Numbered from the stretch's first letter, positions 19,796-29,264 are shown. The stretch is DNA of 64,000 nt from Pantoea agglomerans NBRC 102470 (GCF_001598475.1 NZ_BCZA01000010.1:1-64000), one strand, 5' to 3'. Notes: generated by a model not told the origin, from the sequence alone. Translations and numbers: made by a program.

Positions 19796-22123
19796 TTACC
19801 GGGCAAAGCCTTTCTGCTTATCACAGCCGCCGTGGCAGCCGCTGCAACTCCCCTTTTCCTCCCTGAGCATGACCGGTATTGACTGCACCCGGCTTCCCGC
19901 TTTTCGCAATGCCAGCAGGATGATTCCGTTCAGCACCAGCACAATTATCAGGCAGGTCGCACTAAATGCAGGATGGTCGGCAAAAGTGACGGTCTGGTAA
20001 AACAGCGTGGCGGTGGCGTAGGCAATATTGAGTCCCCAGAAGAATGAGAACATCATCCATTTTTGACCGGCTTCCCGCGCAATAGCCCCCATGACCGAGA
20101 CGCAGGGAACATAGAGCAGGACAAAAATTAAGTAACTGTAAGCGGCAAAGCCACTGCCAAATTTGGCAGACATCACGCCCATCGAACCGGTCGCCATCTC
20201 ACCATCGCCTTTACTGGCATCGATGGGATGGGCCAGCGCATCAATTCTGAAGGCAGCCGTTAACCCCGCCCAAGTCTCTGTCAGCGCCTCTTTAAGCTCA
20301 CCAGGCAGGTCAAAAGCCTGCGGATCAAATGGACTGCTCTGGATTGCCTCTGTGGTGTAAAGGCTGTTGAGCGTGCCGACCACGACCTCTTTCGCCATGA
20401 TGCCGCTCACCAGCCCCACTGTTGCCTGCCAGTTATCCTGAGTGACCCCAATCGGCAACAGCACGGGGGTGATCGCTTTGCTGGTCGCCGCCAGCGCAGA
20501 GTGGTTAATGTCATTAACCATCTGGCCATTAAAGGCAAAACTGCTCAGTACGCCAATCAGCATGCTCACCAGGATAATAACCTGTCCGGCTCGCACCACA
20601 AACATTTTCAGCCGTTGCCAGGTCTGCAACAGCAGGCTTTTGAGGTGAGGCCGGTGATAGACCGGCAACTCCATGATAAACGGCGAGGCTTCTCCGCCCA
20701 GCAGGGTATGCTTAAGCACCAGCCCGGTCGCGATGGCCACCACAATGCCAAGCAGGTAGAGGGAGAAAACCAGGCTGGAACTGTGGGTGTTAAAGAATGC
20801 CGCAGCGAAAACCGCAAAAATCGCCAGCCGTGCGCCACATGACATAAAAGGCGCAATCAACACCGTCAGCAGACGCTCACGCGGTGTATCCAGCGTCCGT
20901 GTCCCCATGACCGACGGGACATTACAGCCAAAGCCGACAATCAGCGGCACAAAGGATTTTCCCGGCAGGCCCAGTGACTGCATCAGACGATCCATCACAA
21001 AAGCGGCGCGCGCCATGTAGCCGGAGTCTTCAAGGAAAGCGAGGAACAGAAACATCAGGCCAATCTGCGGAATGATCGGCAGCACGGTATTGATACCGGC
21101 ACCGATACCCTGCGCCAGGAAAACCGTCAGCCAGTCAGGGAAGTGGCAGACATAGCCCAGCCATTGCGCACCATGAATGAATATCGCCACCGAACTGCTG
21201 TCGAACAGTGGCTGTAGCGCAGCACCAATGTTAATTGAAAGAACAAACATCACATACATCACTGCCAGGAATATCGGAATGCCCAGCCAGCGGTTCAGCA
21301 CAATTTTATCGATCCTGCGGGTCAGACCGGCGGGCATTGCTTGATGAATGTTACTCACTGCCGCGCAAAGCGCATTGATGGTGCGATAGCGGTAATCGTC
21401 AATCTGTACGCCGGTCTCTCCTCCGGCCTGCTGCATAATCTCGGGCAAATGCGGAACCAGCGCCGGACAAAGTTTCTGACTGTTGATATCCCCTTCCAGC
21501 AGTTGCAAGGCCAGCCAATAGCGTTTTTGTGGGGCTATGGCGGCGGGCATCTGTTGGCAGAGCTGCTCAATGGCCGTTTCAATCGCGGCCGGATAACGTA
21601 CCCGTTCAGTTGCGCGGTAAATATGGGGCTGGTCAATCAGCGCTTTGAGCTGGGCAATGCCATCACCTTTGGTTGAGGTCAGTGAAATGACCGGACATCC
21701 CAGATGAGCTGACAGTGCTGCGACATCAATAGTGATGTTCTGGCTGGCGGCAATATCCTGCATGTTCAGGGCGACAATGCAGGGTACGCCCAGTTCCAGC
21801 AGCTGAAAGGTCAGGAACAGATTACTTTCCAGACTGGAGGCATCGACGACGTTAATCACCACATCGGCGTGATCCTGATAGAGATACTGGCAGGCGATGC
21901 TCTCATCTATCGAGCTTTCAGCAGATAGCGTTGTCAGCGATCGGGTGCCTGGCAGATCAATAAGCCTGACATCTGACTGCGCGGTAAAAAATTGACCCTC
22001 TTTGCGCTCAACCGTGACGCCAGCCCAGTTCCCGACCCGCTGTCGGGCACCGGTGAGCTGGTTAAACAGCGTGGTTTTGCCGGTATTAGGGTTACCAATC
22101 AGCCCGATGGTTATCTTCTTCAT
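19796..22123 (-). CDS. feoB: ferrous iron transporter FeoB
   Basis: A 775-residue inner-membrane Fe(II) transporter. The N-terminal G-domain carries G1 GNPNTGKTT (10-18), G3 DLPGT (near 57-61) and G4 NMQD (near 120); a helical domain follows, then gate-containing membrane segments. The C-terminal cytoplasmic tail is Cys-rich (CSGCHGGC). Length matches E. coli FeoB (773). The start overlaps the feoA stop by 1 nt, indicating coupled translation. It works under oxygen-poor or acidic conditions where Fe(II) is soluble. The small feoC gene normally found after feoB in enterobacteria is missing. Confidence 0.95.
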   Translation of the reverse strand: MKKITIGLIGNPNTGKTTLFNQLTGARQRVGNWAGVTVERKEGQFFTAQSDVRLIDLPGTRSLTTLSAESSIDESIACQYLYQDHADVVINVVDASSLESNLFLTFQLLELGVPCIVALNMQDIAASQNITIDVAALSAHLGCPVISLTSTKGDGIAQLKALIDQPHIYRATERVRYPAAIETAIEQLCQQMPAAIAPQKRYWLALQLLEGDINSQKLCPALVPHLPEIMQQAGGETGVQIDDYRYRTINALCAAVSNIHQAMPAGLTRRIDKIVLNRWLGIPIFLAVMYVMFVLSINIGAALQPLFDSSSVAIFIHGAQWLGYVCHFPDWLTVFLAQGIGAGINTVLPIIPQIGLMFLFLAFLEDSGYMARAAFVMDRLMQSLGLPGKSFVPLIVGFGCNVPSVMGTRTLDTPRERLLTVLIAPFMSCGARLAIFAVFAAAFFNTHSSSLVFSLYLLGIVVAIATGLVLKHTLLGGEASPFIMELPVYHRPHLKSLLLQTWQRLKMFVVRAGQVIILVSMLIGVLSSFAFNGQMVNDINHSALAATSKAITPVLLPIGVTQDNWQATVGLVSGIMAKEVVVGTLNSLYTTEAIQSSPFDPQAFDLPGELKEALTETWAGLTAAFRIDALAHPIDASKGDGEMATGSMGVMSAKFGSGFAAYSYLIFVLLYVPCVSVMGAIAREAGQKWMMFSFFWGLNIAYATATLFYQTVTFADHPAFSATCLIIVLVLNGIILLALRKAGSRVQSIPVMLREEKGSCSGCHGGCDKQKGFAR

Positions 22124-22347
22124 CAGACGATTTCCTCCAGGATGATGTCGTCCAGGTCACGCTGCCGCACCGCCAGGCTGACACGGCGGGTAGAGATCTG
22201 CACCGGATCGCCCATTGGCGCCACGCGAATGACCTCAATAACTGCGCCGGGAAGCATACCCATTGTCAGTAATTTCTGGCGCCAGGCGGAATTTACCGAT
22301 GGCTGATAGCCAAGGATCCGGTAGGTGCTGCCCATATTAATTGCCAT
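22123..22347 (-). CDS. feoA: ferrous iron transport protein A
   Basis: A 74-residue SH3-like cytoplasmic protein needed for FeoB activity. It shows the usual pattern LLTMGMLPGAVIEVIRVAPMGDP followed by VSLAVRQRDLDDIILEEI. It is the first gene of the feoAB operon and overlaps feoB. A Fur-box-like sequence lies about 40 nt upstream. Confidence 0.92.
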   Translation of the reverse strand: MAINMGSTYRILGYQPSVNSAWRQKLLTMGMLPGAVIEVIRVAPMGDPVQISTRRVSLAVRQRDLDDIILEEIV

Positions 22348-22383
22348 ATCACGCCCTGCCTAAAAGTAAGAAGCACTCATTCT

Positions 22384-22402
22384 ATAAATGATACTCGTTT
22401 CG
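22384..22402 (-). promoter_or_regulatory. possible Fur box upstream of feoA
   Basis: AAATGATACTCGTT within this stretch matches 11 of 14 central positions of the Fur consensus. Its place just upstream of feoA fits iron repression known for feo in E. coli. I did not find a convincing FNR site. Confidence 0.4.
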
Positions 22403-22842
22403 GTTTTTGATCTGGCATCGGGCAGGCAGAAGAAAACTGCCGTCAGGGTCAACGGCAGGTCAACAGCGCATTAAATGGGGGTTCTTCCAGGCGCGGGTTC
22501 AACAGTTAAAGGCGGATGTGGAGAATGTATAATCATTCCCGCACTCTAGCAGAGAGCACCCGTTTAGTTACATCATTCAGTTTGCCGTAAATAACTATTA
22601 CGGCCCTTCGGGCCGTGCGGGGCGGCTGGTCAATGAGCACTCGGATTCACAGAACGGCTCCGTTCAGGTTTAATCAAAAAAACCAATCTGGCAGGATATC
22701 GCCGGTAACGTAATCTGCTCAAATAGGGTGTTGTAACTAAATTGCGGCTGCTGTAATGAAAGAAAGGCGTCCTGGAAGGATCATTTTCACAATGGCAGTG
22801 CCCTGATTTTCAGGCCACCACCAGGTGATGAGCGAATAAGGA
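22403..22842. other. intergenic between feoA and ygiW
   Basis: No gene seen. A GC-rich hairpin ACGGCCC-TTC-GGGCCGT is at 22600-22616 without a T-run. Part of this stretch must serve the feo promoter; it also receives read-through from ygiW, which ends at 22843. Confidence 0.4.
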
Positions 22843-23223
22843 TTACTTAAGAACCCGAACCGTTTTTACATCAATCTCAACACTGTTCCAGTCTTTATCA
22901 ACTTCACCTTCAAGACGGACTTTATCACTCGGTGATAACGATTGTCCCATCCAGCGCTTGTCATCAATATCGACATTAATCGTTCCGGTAGCATCTTTGA
23001 ACTCATAAAGTTCATGCCCCACTTGTCTGATGATGTTACCTTCCAGAACGACCCATGCGTCATCACGCAGCGTCTTAACCTGAGCGACAGAAGAGACGCC
23101 GGGTGTCGGACCTTTAAATCCGCCCTGAGAATACCCCTGCCCTGCTGGATTAACAAAACCTTCCTGTGCAGAAACTCCAAAACTCATACCGGCAAACAAT
23201 GCTGCTAAAAGAATCTTTTTCAA
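22843..23223 (-). CDS. ygiW: YgiW/YdeI-family OB-fold stress protein
   Basis: A 126-residue periplasmic protein: signal peptide about 1-19 (cut after VSA), a Gly/Gln-rich linker, then a bacterial OB-fold domain (VKTLRDDAWVVLEGNIIRQ, FKDATGTINVDIDDKRW, DKVRLEGEVDKDW). This is the BOF family that includes YgiW and YdeI of E. coli and VisP of Salmonella, linked to resistance to peroxide, cadmium and cationic peptides. In E. coli ygiW precedes qseBC; those genes are not here. ATG follows a weak ribosome site in an AT-rich leader. Confidence 0.88.
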   Translation of the reverse strand: MKKILLAALFAGMSFGVSAQEGFVNPAGQGYSQGGFKGPTPGVSSVAQVKTLRDDAWVVLEGNIIRQVGHELYEFKDATGTINVDIDDKRWMGQSLSPSDKVRLEGEVDKDWNSVEIDVKTVRVLK

Positions 23224-23595
23224 ATTTATCTCCGTTAAAATTGTCGGGCTAATTTACGATGCAGATCTTAACGGGATCTTAAGAAAAGTGATTACCTCCA
23301 TGTGTTTTAAAAATGTAATGAGCATGATGAGCACGATAAATCCGCATCAGAAAAACAATCAAAGTTAAATCCATGTTGTTAACAAAATAAATTGATAGAT
23401 AAACAGTTACGTGAGAGCTGAACTTTTAACATTCACTGTATTATGGTCATTGTTACGCTTTCACTTTGCATCATTTCATATAAATCCCATAGCTAACATG
23501 TCTGTTAACGGATATTATTTCCTGGCATAGATATATCCCAGTATTAAAACATTATGTATCGCAGTTTTGCTCATTAACTATTTTTTTCTTTTTAC
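23224..23595. other. AT-rich intergenic, ygiW promoter region
   Basis: No gene seen. The ygiW promoter must lie here on the minus strand. On the plus strand the stretch leads into a strong terminator at 23596-23621 with no protein gene in front of it, so an unannotated short RNA is possible; I could not place a convincing promoter. Confidence 0.4.
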
Positions 23596-23621
23596 AACCA
23601 CTCAACTGAGTGGTTTTTTTT
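23596..23621 (+). terminator. intrinsic terminator without an obvious gene
   Basis: AACCACTC-AACT-GAGTGGTT followed by eight T. A textbook rho-independent terminator on the plus strand. The nearest upstream plus-strand gene is the recombinase, more than 4 kb away, so it probably ends a small RNA or marks a lost gene. Confidence 0.75.
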
Positions 23622-24194
23622 ATGCCTGGTTCCCGATGATAGTAACAGAACCCAGTAACGCTGAGTATGCAGTGTATCGACAACGGCTCCCATTCGGAAT
23701 GCAGCCCTTTCTGGCATTAAAAGGGTAAGAATGTTGCCTGATACTGTCTGAAAATGCATAAAAAGAAGAGGAGAGTGGTGATAGCCTGATGCCCACCCAA
23801 ACTGACAAGAGATAAAGGAACATGCGGAATTTACCGATGTTCGGAGATTCGCCAGCGTGAGCCTACGAGTAAATCAGTTTAATTCAGTCTTTGAGCATCA
23901 GCCTGTTGTTCTTTCAGATTCATTTTTGCGGATTCGAGCTTAAGTTTCTTTTCCTCTACCTTGCTGGTTTTCTTCCTGATTCTCTCAGTACAACCTTCTG
24001 CCTTCGCTTCCGCAAGTACTGGTCGCAAAACAATCAATACCCGCCATGGTTGCTTACTCCTGAGCAACCCATGATATTGATCCAGATCATTATCATCCTG
24101 ATAAAGAGGCAAACAGCCGGATTGTTAGCATGTCGTTTAACAATCACAGCGAATAATGCCGCATCTTCTTAAAAAGAAACGACAGGAAAGTAAA
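23622..24194. other. intergenic, no clear gene
   Basis: A minus-strand frame at 23879-24112 has a Lys/Glu-rich helical end but no ribosome site and a coding-unlike beginning; it may be a remnant. Nothing else is supported. Confidence 0.35.
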
Positions 24195-24431
24195 ATGACA
24201 TCTTTTAATTCTGGCAAGAAATTCGCTTTTGCTATTGCGATGATAACTTCTGTTATGTCCCTTTCCGCCTGCTCAAGCAATTATGTGATCTCCACCAACG
24301 ATGGGCACATGATTACGACTCATGGCAAACCCGCAAAAGATAAAGAAACAGGCATGATCTCTTATAAAGACACGGATGGAAACATGCATCAGTTACAACA
24401 GCACGATGTTAAAGAGATTGTGCAAAAGTAA
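24195..24431 (+). CDS. YgdI/YgdR-type small lipoprotein (DUF903)
   Basis: A 78-residue lipoprotein. The signal peptide ends in the lipobox LSAC with Cys26 as the lipidated residue, followed by a short SH3-like domain: YVISTNDGHMITTHGKP, then GMISYKDTDGNMHQL. This is the DUF903 pattern of YgdI, YgdR and YifL-like outer-membrane lipoproteins, whose function is unknown. ATG at 24195 follows AGGAAAG; longer in-frame starts have no ribosome site. It opens a run of three envelope genes on the same strand. Confidence 0.82.
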   Translation: MTSFNSGKKFAFAIAMITSVMSLSACSSNYVISTNDGHMITTHGKPAKDKETGMISYKDTDGNMHQLQQHDVKEIVQK

Positions 24432-24494
24432 TCCTGCTTTAATAGCAATCTTAATCATTATCCTGAAAATCTGATTCTGTGGAAAAACTGAGCA

Positions 24495-25037
24495 ATGAAA
24501 ATTTCTGTAATTGGCTTTGGCTTATTATTGTGTGCATCCTCCTCAGCCATGGCCATTGGCCTGAATGCCGAACAAAGTAAAAACACCTCGGTACTGGACG
24601 CAGAAATCGGCCGTTCATCCGGCGGGCTTTATGTTGATGGTCAGTGGATCAAAAATACGGCGGATGGTGTTCAGATTGGTCAGGCGGGTACCGGTTATAA
24701 CCTTGAAATTGGACCTGTGATGCTGACGGCTGGCGTTAAAGCCGCTTACATCGGCGGCAAAAAAGGAGATAACGGCGTTGCGTTTCCTGTTGGCGGCGGT
24801 GTGAAAATCAATCTGCCCGCTAATTTTGCGTTGTATGGAGAAGGTTATTCCGCCCCGGAACAGTTGACCAACAGCGTTAAGAATTTCGTTGAGGCCAATG
24901 GCGGTGTCAGCTGGTCACCTGTGGATCCACTGGTGTTAAAAGTGGGCTATCGCTATGCGGGTGTTGATGGCAAAGATGGACGTCCGGGTCATACCCTGAT
25001 CGATGGTCCCTATATCGGTGGCGGCCTGACATTTTAA
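24495..25037 (+). CDS. yfaZ: YfaZ-family outer membrane protein
   Basis: A 180-residue protein, the size of E. coli YfaZ, with a signal peptide of about 20 residues (cut after AMA) and a C-terminus ending in Phe (GGGLTF), as outer-membrane barrels do. Alternating beta pattern and repeated Gly-Gly turns support a small barrel. YfaZ is predicted to be porin-like, with no established substrate. It lies 63 nt after the DUF903 lipoprotein gene. Confidence 0.85.
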   Translation: MKISVIGFGLLLCASSSAMAIGLNAEQSKNTSVLDAEIGRSSGGLYVDGQWIKNTADGVQIGQAGTGYNLEIGPVMLTAGVKAAYIGGKKGDNGVAFPVGGGVKINLPANFALYGEGYSAPEQLTNSVKNFVEANGGVSWSPVDPLVLKVGYRYAGVDGKDGRPGHTLIDGPYIGGGLTF

Positions 25038-25142
25038 CGTCGGATGACTCTTCCCTTTTTTTGTGGTGAGGAAACCCTGCCGATCGGTTTCCTTACTCAA
25101 TCACTCGTCTCAACTCAGGCGGGGAGCACTGAGAAACAGATT

Positions 25143-25445
25143 ATGAAACCTCTTATGCTGATGTTATTTACTCTCTGTCTGACCGGATGTGTGCAGTATA
25201 AATGGGTCAAGCCAGATGCATCTGAACAGCAGGAAACAATAACGGAAACAGCCTGTCGGGCCCAGGCACTGCGGGATTTACCCCCTGACAATGTCGTTAG
25301 CGGTAAATACACCTCAAAAGACAGTAAATATAAAACCACTGACACCGATTACTCCACCAGCGACGCCAATGAAAGCCAGCGAGAGATACTGGTTAAAGAT
25401 TGTATGTTTAAAAGAGGCTGGCAACAGATCGAGGTACAGCAATAG
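25143..25445 (+). CDS. uncharacterised lipoprotein
   Basis: A 100-residue lipoprotein with lipobox LTGC (Cys16). The mature part is polar and contains ACRAQALRDLPPDN, then a Ser/Thr/Asp/Lys-rich stretch (GKYTSKDSKYKTTDTDYST) and a second Cys in VKDCMFKRGW. The ATG at 25143 is chosen because it gives a clean signal peptide. I recognise similar proteins among enterobacteria but know no function. It is the last gene of the envelope trio. Confidence 0.7.
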   Translation: MKPLMLMLFTLCLTGCVQYKWVKPDASEQQETITETACRAQALRDLPPDNVVSGKYTSKDSKYKTTDTDYSTSDANESQREILVKDCMFKRGWQQIEVQQ

Positions 25446-25497
25446 CCCCATTCCCCTGACTGAGGCCAGGTTAATCCCTGGCCAGCTCTAGTCAGCG

Positions 25498-25683
25498 TCA
25501 GAGGTCAGGTTCAGGTTTTATTTCTGTATCATCCTCTTGCCGATCAGTACGCTGCCGCCGGCACCGTTCCGAGCAATACAACACCTCGTCCCAGCATCGT
25601 TCCCACTTTTTTCGCCATGACATCGGTTTATTACACGTTTTGCAGTAGCGAACCGGTAATGACTTTTTATTGCCTTTGAACAC
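25498..25683 (-). CDS. DUF2256 zinc-ribbon-like small protein
   Basis: A 61-residue protein with two Cys pairs, YCKTCNKP and YCSERCRR, around the strongly conserved WRKKWERCWDEVLYC. This is the DUF2256 family, short proteins of unknown function often found near photolyase-type genes. GTG at 25683 is preferred as the start: it follows AGGAGAG at ideal spacing and gives the family's usual length, whereas the longer frame adds 33 unconserved residues. The C-terminal tail is acidic. Confidence 0.8.
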   Translation of the reverse strand: MFKGNKKSLPVRYCKTCNKPMSWRKKWERCWDEVLYCSERCRRQRTDRQEDDTEIKPEPDL

Positions 25684-26555
25684 GCCAGTCTCTCCTGAGA
25701 ACCCCTTATAACGCTGACAATAGCGTCTCTTATACAGTTTAGCTTGCTTGTGAGTAAGTATTGAGGGCAATTGAGATCGCACTGTTTACCGCTTCATCGG
25801 CGCATAAGGCAATATGGTACCCGGATGATGTGGCTCAGGTTGCCTTGATTAGCGGACAGCCTCTCTGGCCCCATACGGCGGCTAAAAAGTCATTACGCCC
25901 CTAAATAATCAATCCAGGGTCATACAGGTCACGCGTGAATCTGACTGTTTTATCCCCCTTTACTGGGGTTTGTCTCTCCAGGCTTTTAAAACAAAGCCAT
26001 AACCCGTCTGGTGATGATCGCCTTAACCAGAACGTTAATTAAGTGATAAATTAATCTGATTTCATGACCTTACATATAGTCTGAATAAATCAGCCGCCTG
26101 ATGGTTATTTTTTAGTAATTTTGCTATGCGTCCTTTACAACCCTATTATGGTGGCCTCATGGACATATCCAGCTTTATCTGGAGAAGTATGCACGGTGAC
26201 TGCCTCTCGGAACAAAGCAGCTCCGTGATTAGCGAAGCGATTCTGCTGGAAAAGCGGCGTGAAAGCCCGGTTTATCCATAACGTAACTAAATTATTGAAC
26301 ATCATCAGATGAGGCACCTTTTTGACATTTTGAGCGGAGAGTGTAAAAAAAAGAGTAACTTTACTTTTGTTTAAGGGTCTTACGTTAATTACAGTTTAAA
26401 CTCTTTGAGAAAGCGATTAATATGTTGGCGCTGAACTATCGGTTCTGTATTTTGATTCTTCGAAGGCAAGCATCTTAAAAAAGCAGGTCTGACGAAAAGC
26501 ATCAGCGTGAACCCGCTCTGTATTTTATTATCTGAACATGACTATGGTGACTTTG
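25684..26555. other. intergenic upstream of hns
   Basis: Almost 900 nt without a supported gene. The last 200 nt are AT-rich and should contain the hns promoter. A plus-strand frame at about 25759-25902 reads like protein (GQPLWPHTAAKKSLRP end) but has only a TTG start without a ribosome site. No terminator with a good T-run was found. Confidence 0.4.
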
Positions 26556-26957
26556 ATGAGTGACACTCTCAACAGCTTGAATAATATCCGTACCCTTCGC
26601 GCAAACGCTCGCGAGCTTGACCTTGCTGCCCTGGAAGAAATGCTGGAAAAACTGTCGGTTGTGGTGAGTGAGCGACGTGAAGAAGCACAGGCTTCTGAAG
26701 CAGCTAATCGTGAAAAAGCTGAGAAACTGGCAAAATACCGTGAATTACTGTTGCAGGAAGGTATCGATCCTAACGAACTGTTAAATGGTATGCCGACTGC
26801 ACCAGCCGTGAAGAAAAAACGCGCTCCTCGTCCGGCTAAATATCAGTACACCGACGAAAATGGTGAGGTTAAGCAGTGGACTGGCCAGGGCCGTACCCCA
26901 TCTGCTATTAAATCTGCCATTGATGCAGGTAAATCGCTGGATGATTTCCTGATTTAA
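26556..26957 (+). CDS. hns: H-NS family nucleoid protein, copy 1
   Basis: A 133-residue H-NS family protein: N-terminal oligomerisation coils ([21 protein letters not shown], 1-65), a basic linker ([11 protein letters not shown]) and the C-terminal AT-hook-like DNA-binding domain with the core WTGQGRTP and the LDDFL end. It silences AT-rich and foreign DNA. The ATG at 26556 is chosen by comparison with H-NS; the frame is open 18 nt further up to another ATG. A strong terminator follows. A second copy of equal length is 2.6 kb away. Which copy, if either, is the main H-NS of the cell cannot be told. Confidence 0.93.
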   Translation: MSDTLNSLNNIRTLRANARELDLAALEEMLEKLSVVVSERREEAQASEAANREKAEKLAKYRELLLQEGIDPNELLNGMPTAPAVKKKRAPRPAKYQYTDENGEVKQWTGQGRTPSAIKSAIDAGKSLDDFLI

Positions 26958-26977
26958 TTCAGTATGCATAATGAAAC

Positions 26978-27005
26978 ACCGCCTGCATCAGGCAGGCGGT
27001 TTTTT
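26978..27005 (+). terminator. terminator of hns copy 1
   Basis: ACCGCCTGC-ATCAG-GCAGGCGGT followed by TTTTT. A perfect 9-bp GC-rich stem, 20 nt after the hns stop. Confidence 0.9.
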
Positions 27006-27186
27006 CACCATAAATCGTCAGGCTCAGGTATCTCAATTACCGGCCAGCCTGTACCCTTTCCTTTCTCATCTTGATATTGTCTCTCCATCCATAATCCTGC
27101 TCAGGCGTTACCCTGAACTCAATAACTGAAAAGCTTTACGCAGTCACGCAACAAGTAATGGGATTCATTCTGTTCTCTCAACCGCT

Positions 27187-27633
27187 TTATTTATTCAGCG
27201 ATTGCGTGTTGCGGGCTGTGATAATTTCCAGTCCGATCTGCTGACCATAAGAGAGCTCAAGCGTATTGCCATCAGGATCGGCAAAAAATGCCCAGTAGCC
27301 GACTGGCACACCAGATTGCTGCGCGTCGCGTCGCAACACACCTTCGAGCCGAGCGAGTGCCACTTTTTCATCTATCTCTTCACGGCTGCTACAGGCCACG
27401 CCTATATGACCAAATGGACCCAGCGGCGTATCTTCATTGTTGTCAGATTGCACCAGCACCAGCGCAAAAGGTCGGGTTAAATCCGACAGCCATGCCACTT
27501 TCTGTGCTTCAGGAATGCCAGGTTTACGCTGATGTATCACCTGCATCCCGGCATAACGCTGATAAAAATCTACGCTCTTCTCTAAATCCCGTACCTGTAA
27601 AGCAAGATGAGTGAAACCGGTATCGTTTGACAT
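27187..27633 (-). CDS. VOC-family (glyoxalase/bleomycin-resistance fold) protein
   Basis: A 148-residue protein of the vicinal oxygen chelate superfamily: FTHLALQVRDLEKSVDFYQRY at the N-terminus, GHIGVACSSREEIDEK in the middle and FFADPDGNTLELSYGQ at the end. Potential metal ligands are His (THLAL), His (GHIGV) and Glu (TLELS). The ATG at 27633 follows AGGGAGCGGCC; an upstream in-frame GTG is less likely. Members act as lyases, dioxygenases or resistance proteins, so the substrate is unknown. It sits between the two hns genes, on the opposite strand. Confidence 0.82.
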   Translation of the reverse strand: MSNDTGFTHLALQVRDLEKSVDFYQRYAGMQVIHQRKPGIPEAQKVAWLSDLTRPFALVLVQSDNNEDTPLGPFGHIGVACSSREEIDEKVALARLEGVLRRDAQQSGVPVGYWAFFADPDGNTLELSYGQQIGLEIITARNTQSLNK

Positions 27634-27701
27634 GGCCGCTCCCTGTTTAAGTTGAGCTGTCACCATGCCACAGGCAGGATTCAGGATTTGATCACGGATG
27701 C

Positions 27702-29264
27702 TCAGCCGCTACGTTCTTCACACATGGCCTGGTTACGCCCTGCCCGTTTCGCGTGATACAAAGCCTCATCCGCGCGCGCTATCAGCGATTCTTTTTCCTG
27801 TTGTGAGTCTGAAGCAAGATAGACGGCGCAGCCTGCACTCAGGGTGACGTGCTTTTGCGGCAGTTCCGTGGTGAGATGCGGAATATCGAGCCTGTTAACG
27901 GCGTCGATGATCAATTCAGCGAAGTTCAAGGCGGCTGACAACGGCTGTCCGGGCAGAATAATGGCAAACTCTTCGCCGCCATATCGGGCCGTAAGTTCGT
28001 TTTTGCGGCGGGCGGCGTTTTTCAGAACAGTAGCCACTTTTTTCAGGCAGTCGTCACCCGCCACATGGCCGTAGGTATCGTTGAAACGTTTAAAATAATC
28101 GATATCGAGCAGGATTAATGACACCGGCTGGCCACTGCGCTCCGCGTTCTGCAGGCATTCAGTCAGCATGTGATCAAAATGGCGCCGGTTGGCAACACCC
28201 GTCAGCCCGTCACTCTGTGCCAGATTTTCCAGTGCGCGATTAGCCGCGGTCAGATCATCGCGTAATCGGGTCAGCTCAAGCTGATAACGCAGCGTATGCC
28301 GTGCCTGACGCAGTACAAATGCACCCAGTAAAAGAATAACAATCAGCAGCGCCAGGCTCAGAATCAGATCATGTACCCAGCTCTTGAGCCAGTGGTTAAA
28401 CAGCGCGCGCTTGTCATATCCCGCGGCCACCACCAGCGGGTATCGCTGTGAGCGGACAAAGCCAAAGATGCGTTTTTTACCATCAAGCGCAGCGGTCCAC
28501 TGACCGCTGCCTTTATCCGCATGGGCCAGCATCCTGAGGAAAAGCGGACTTACTGAGAGGTTTTTGCCGATGTAGCTATCTGGCATCGGACGGGCGTAAA
28601 GCACGGTACTGTCTGCCAGCATCAGTACCAGTACATCGCCTTCGCTAAGTTCATAATAGCTGTAGAAACGGCGGAAATAGTCCACTTTGATGGTGGCGAG
28701 TAAGACACCCCGAAAGCCGTTAAAGGCATCGTTCACACGCAGTGTAACCGGGATCACCAGCTCGTGAGTGGTGCGGCTGCGAAGCACCGGGCCGACGTGC
28801 AGGGTATCGCGCGGGCTGGTGCGGTGATAATCGAAATATTCACGATCGGAATTATTGATGTCAGGCGGTATCCGGCTCATAGAAGTCGCTATCCATTTCC
28901 CCTGCGCATCATAGTAGAACAAGCCGTGTAGTTGTGGCAGGTGGCTCTGCAACAGGCGCATCGTCTGGCTCAGCGCCTCGCCATCTACACCGGTTGTGGC
29001 AATCTGCTTTTCGAGCTCGCGTTGCACCTCGCGCAAAGAGAGCTCGGTCTGCAAAAATGTATCGTCCGCCTGGCGCGCCTGTGACAGCGACAGATTAACC
29101 GCCGTATCTTCAGCTTTATCGACGGTTTCGTTCCAGTCTTCCCGCAGCGTCCACACATTTAAGCCAATCACCGCCACGCTGAGCAATACGCCTGAAAGGA
29201 TAATACTTCTTAGCAGCGGCGAGATTTTTGGCGCTGAACCCTCATTTTTTTGGCGAAACTTCAT
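27702..29264 (-). CDS. membrane diguanylate cyclase with dCACHE sensor
   Basis: A 520-residue c-di-GMP synthase: transmembrane segment at about 20-38, a periplasmic double-CACHE sensor (about 45-290, with YFDYHRTSPRDTLHVGPVLRS typical of the ligand pocket region), a second membrane segment at about 298-318, and a GGDEF domain (about 350-512). The active site is GGEEF (429-433), so it should be active. The product-inhibition site reads RKNE (420-423), with Glu where RxxD has Asp, so feedback may be altered. It lies between the hns copies. The ligand is unknown; dCACHE domains often bind amino acids or small acids. Confidence 0.9.
   Translation of the reverse strand: MKFRQKNEGSAPKISPLLRSIILSGVLLSVAVIGLNVWTLREDWNETVDKAEDTAVNLSLSQARQADDTFLQTELSLREVQRELEKQIATTGVDGEALSQTMRLLQSHLPQLHGLFYYDAQGKWIATSMSRIPPDINNSDREYFDYHRTSPRDTLHVGPVLRSRTTHELVIPVTLRVNDAFNGFRGVLLATIKVDYFRRFYSYYELSEGDVLVLMLADSTVLYARPMPDSYIGKNLSVSPLFLRMLAHADKGSGQWTAALDGKKRIFGFVRSQRYPLVVAAGYDKRALFNHWLKSWVHDLILSLALLIVILLLGAFVLRQARHTLRYQLELTRLRDDLTAANRALENLAQSDGLTGVANRRHFDHMLTECLQNAERSGQPVSLILLDIDYFKRFNDTYGHVAGDDCLKKVATVLKNAARRKNELTARYGGEEFAIILPGQPLSAALNFAELIIDAVNRLDIPHLTTELPQKHVTLSAGCAVYLASDSQQEKESLIARADEALYHAKRAGRNQAMCEERSG

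Noticed and set aside
22600-22616. GC-rich hairpin as a terminator
   Set aside because: No T-run on either strand and no gene ending next to it.
25759-25902. plus-strand frame with TTG start after the DUF2256 gene
   Set aside because: No ribosome site, no recognised similarity.
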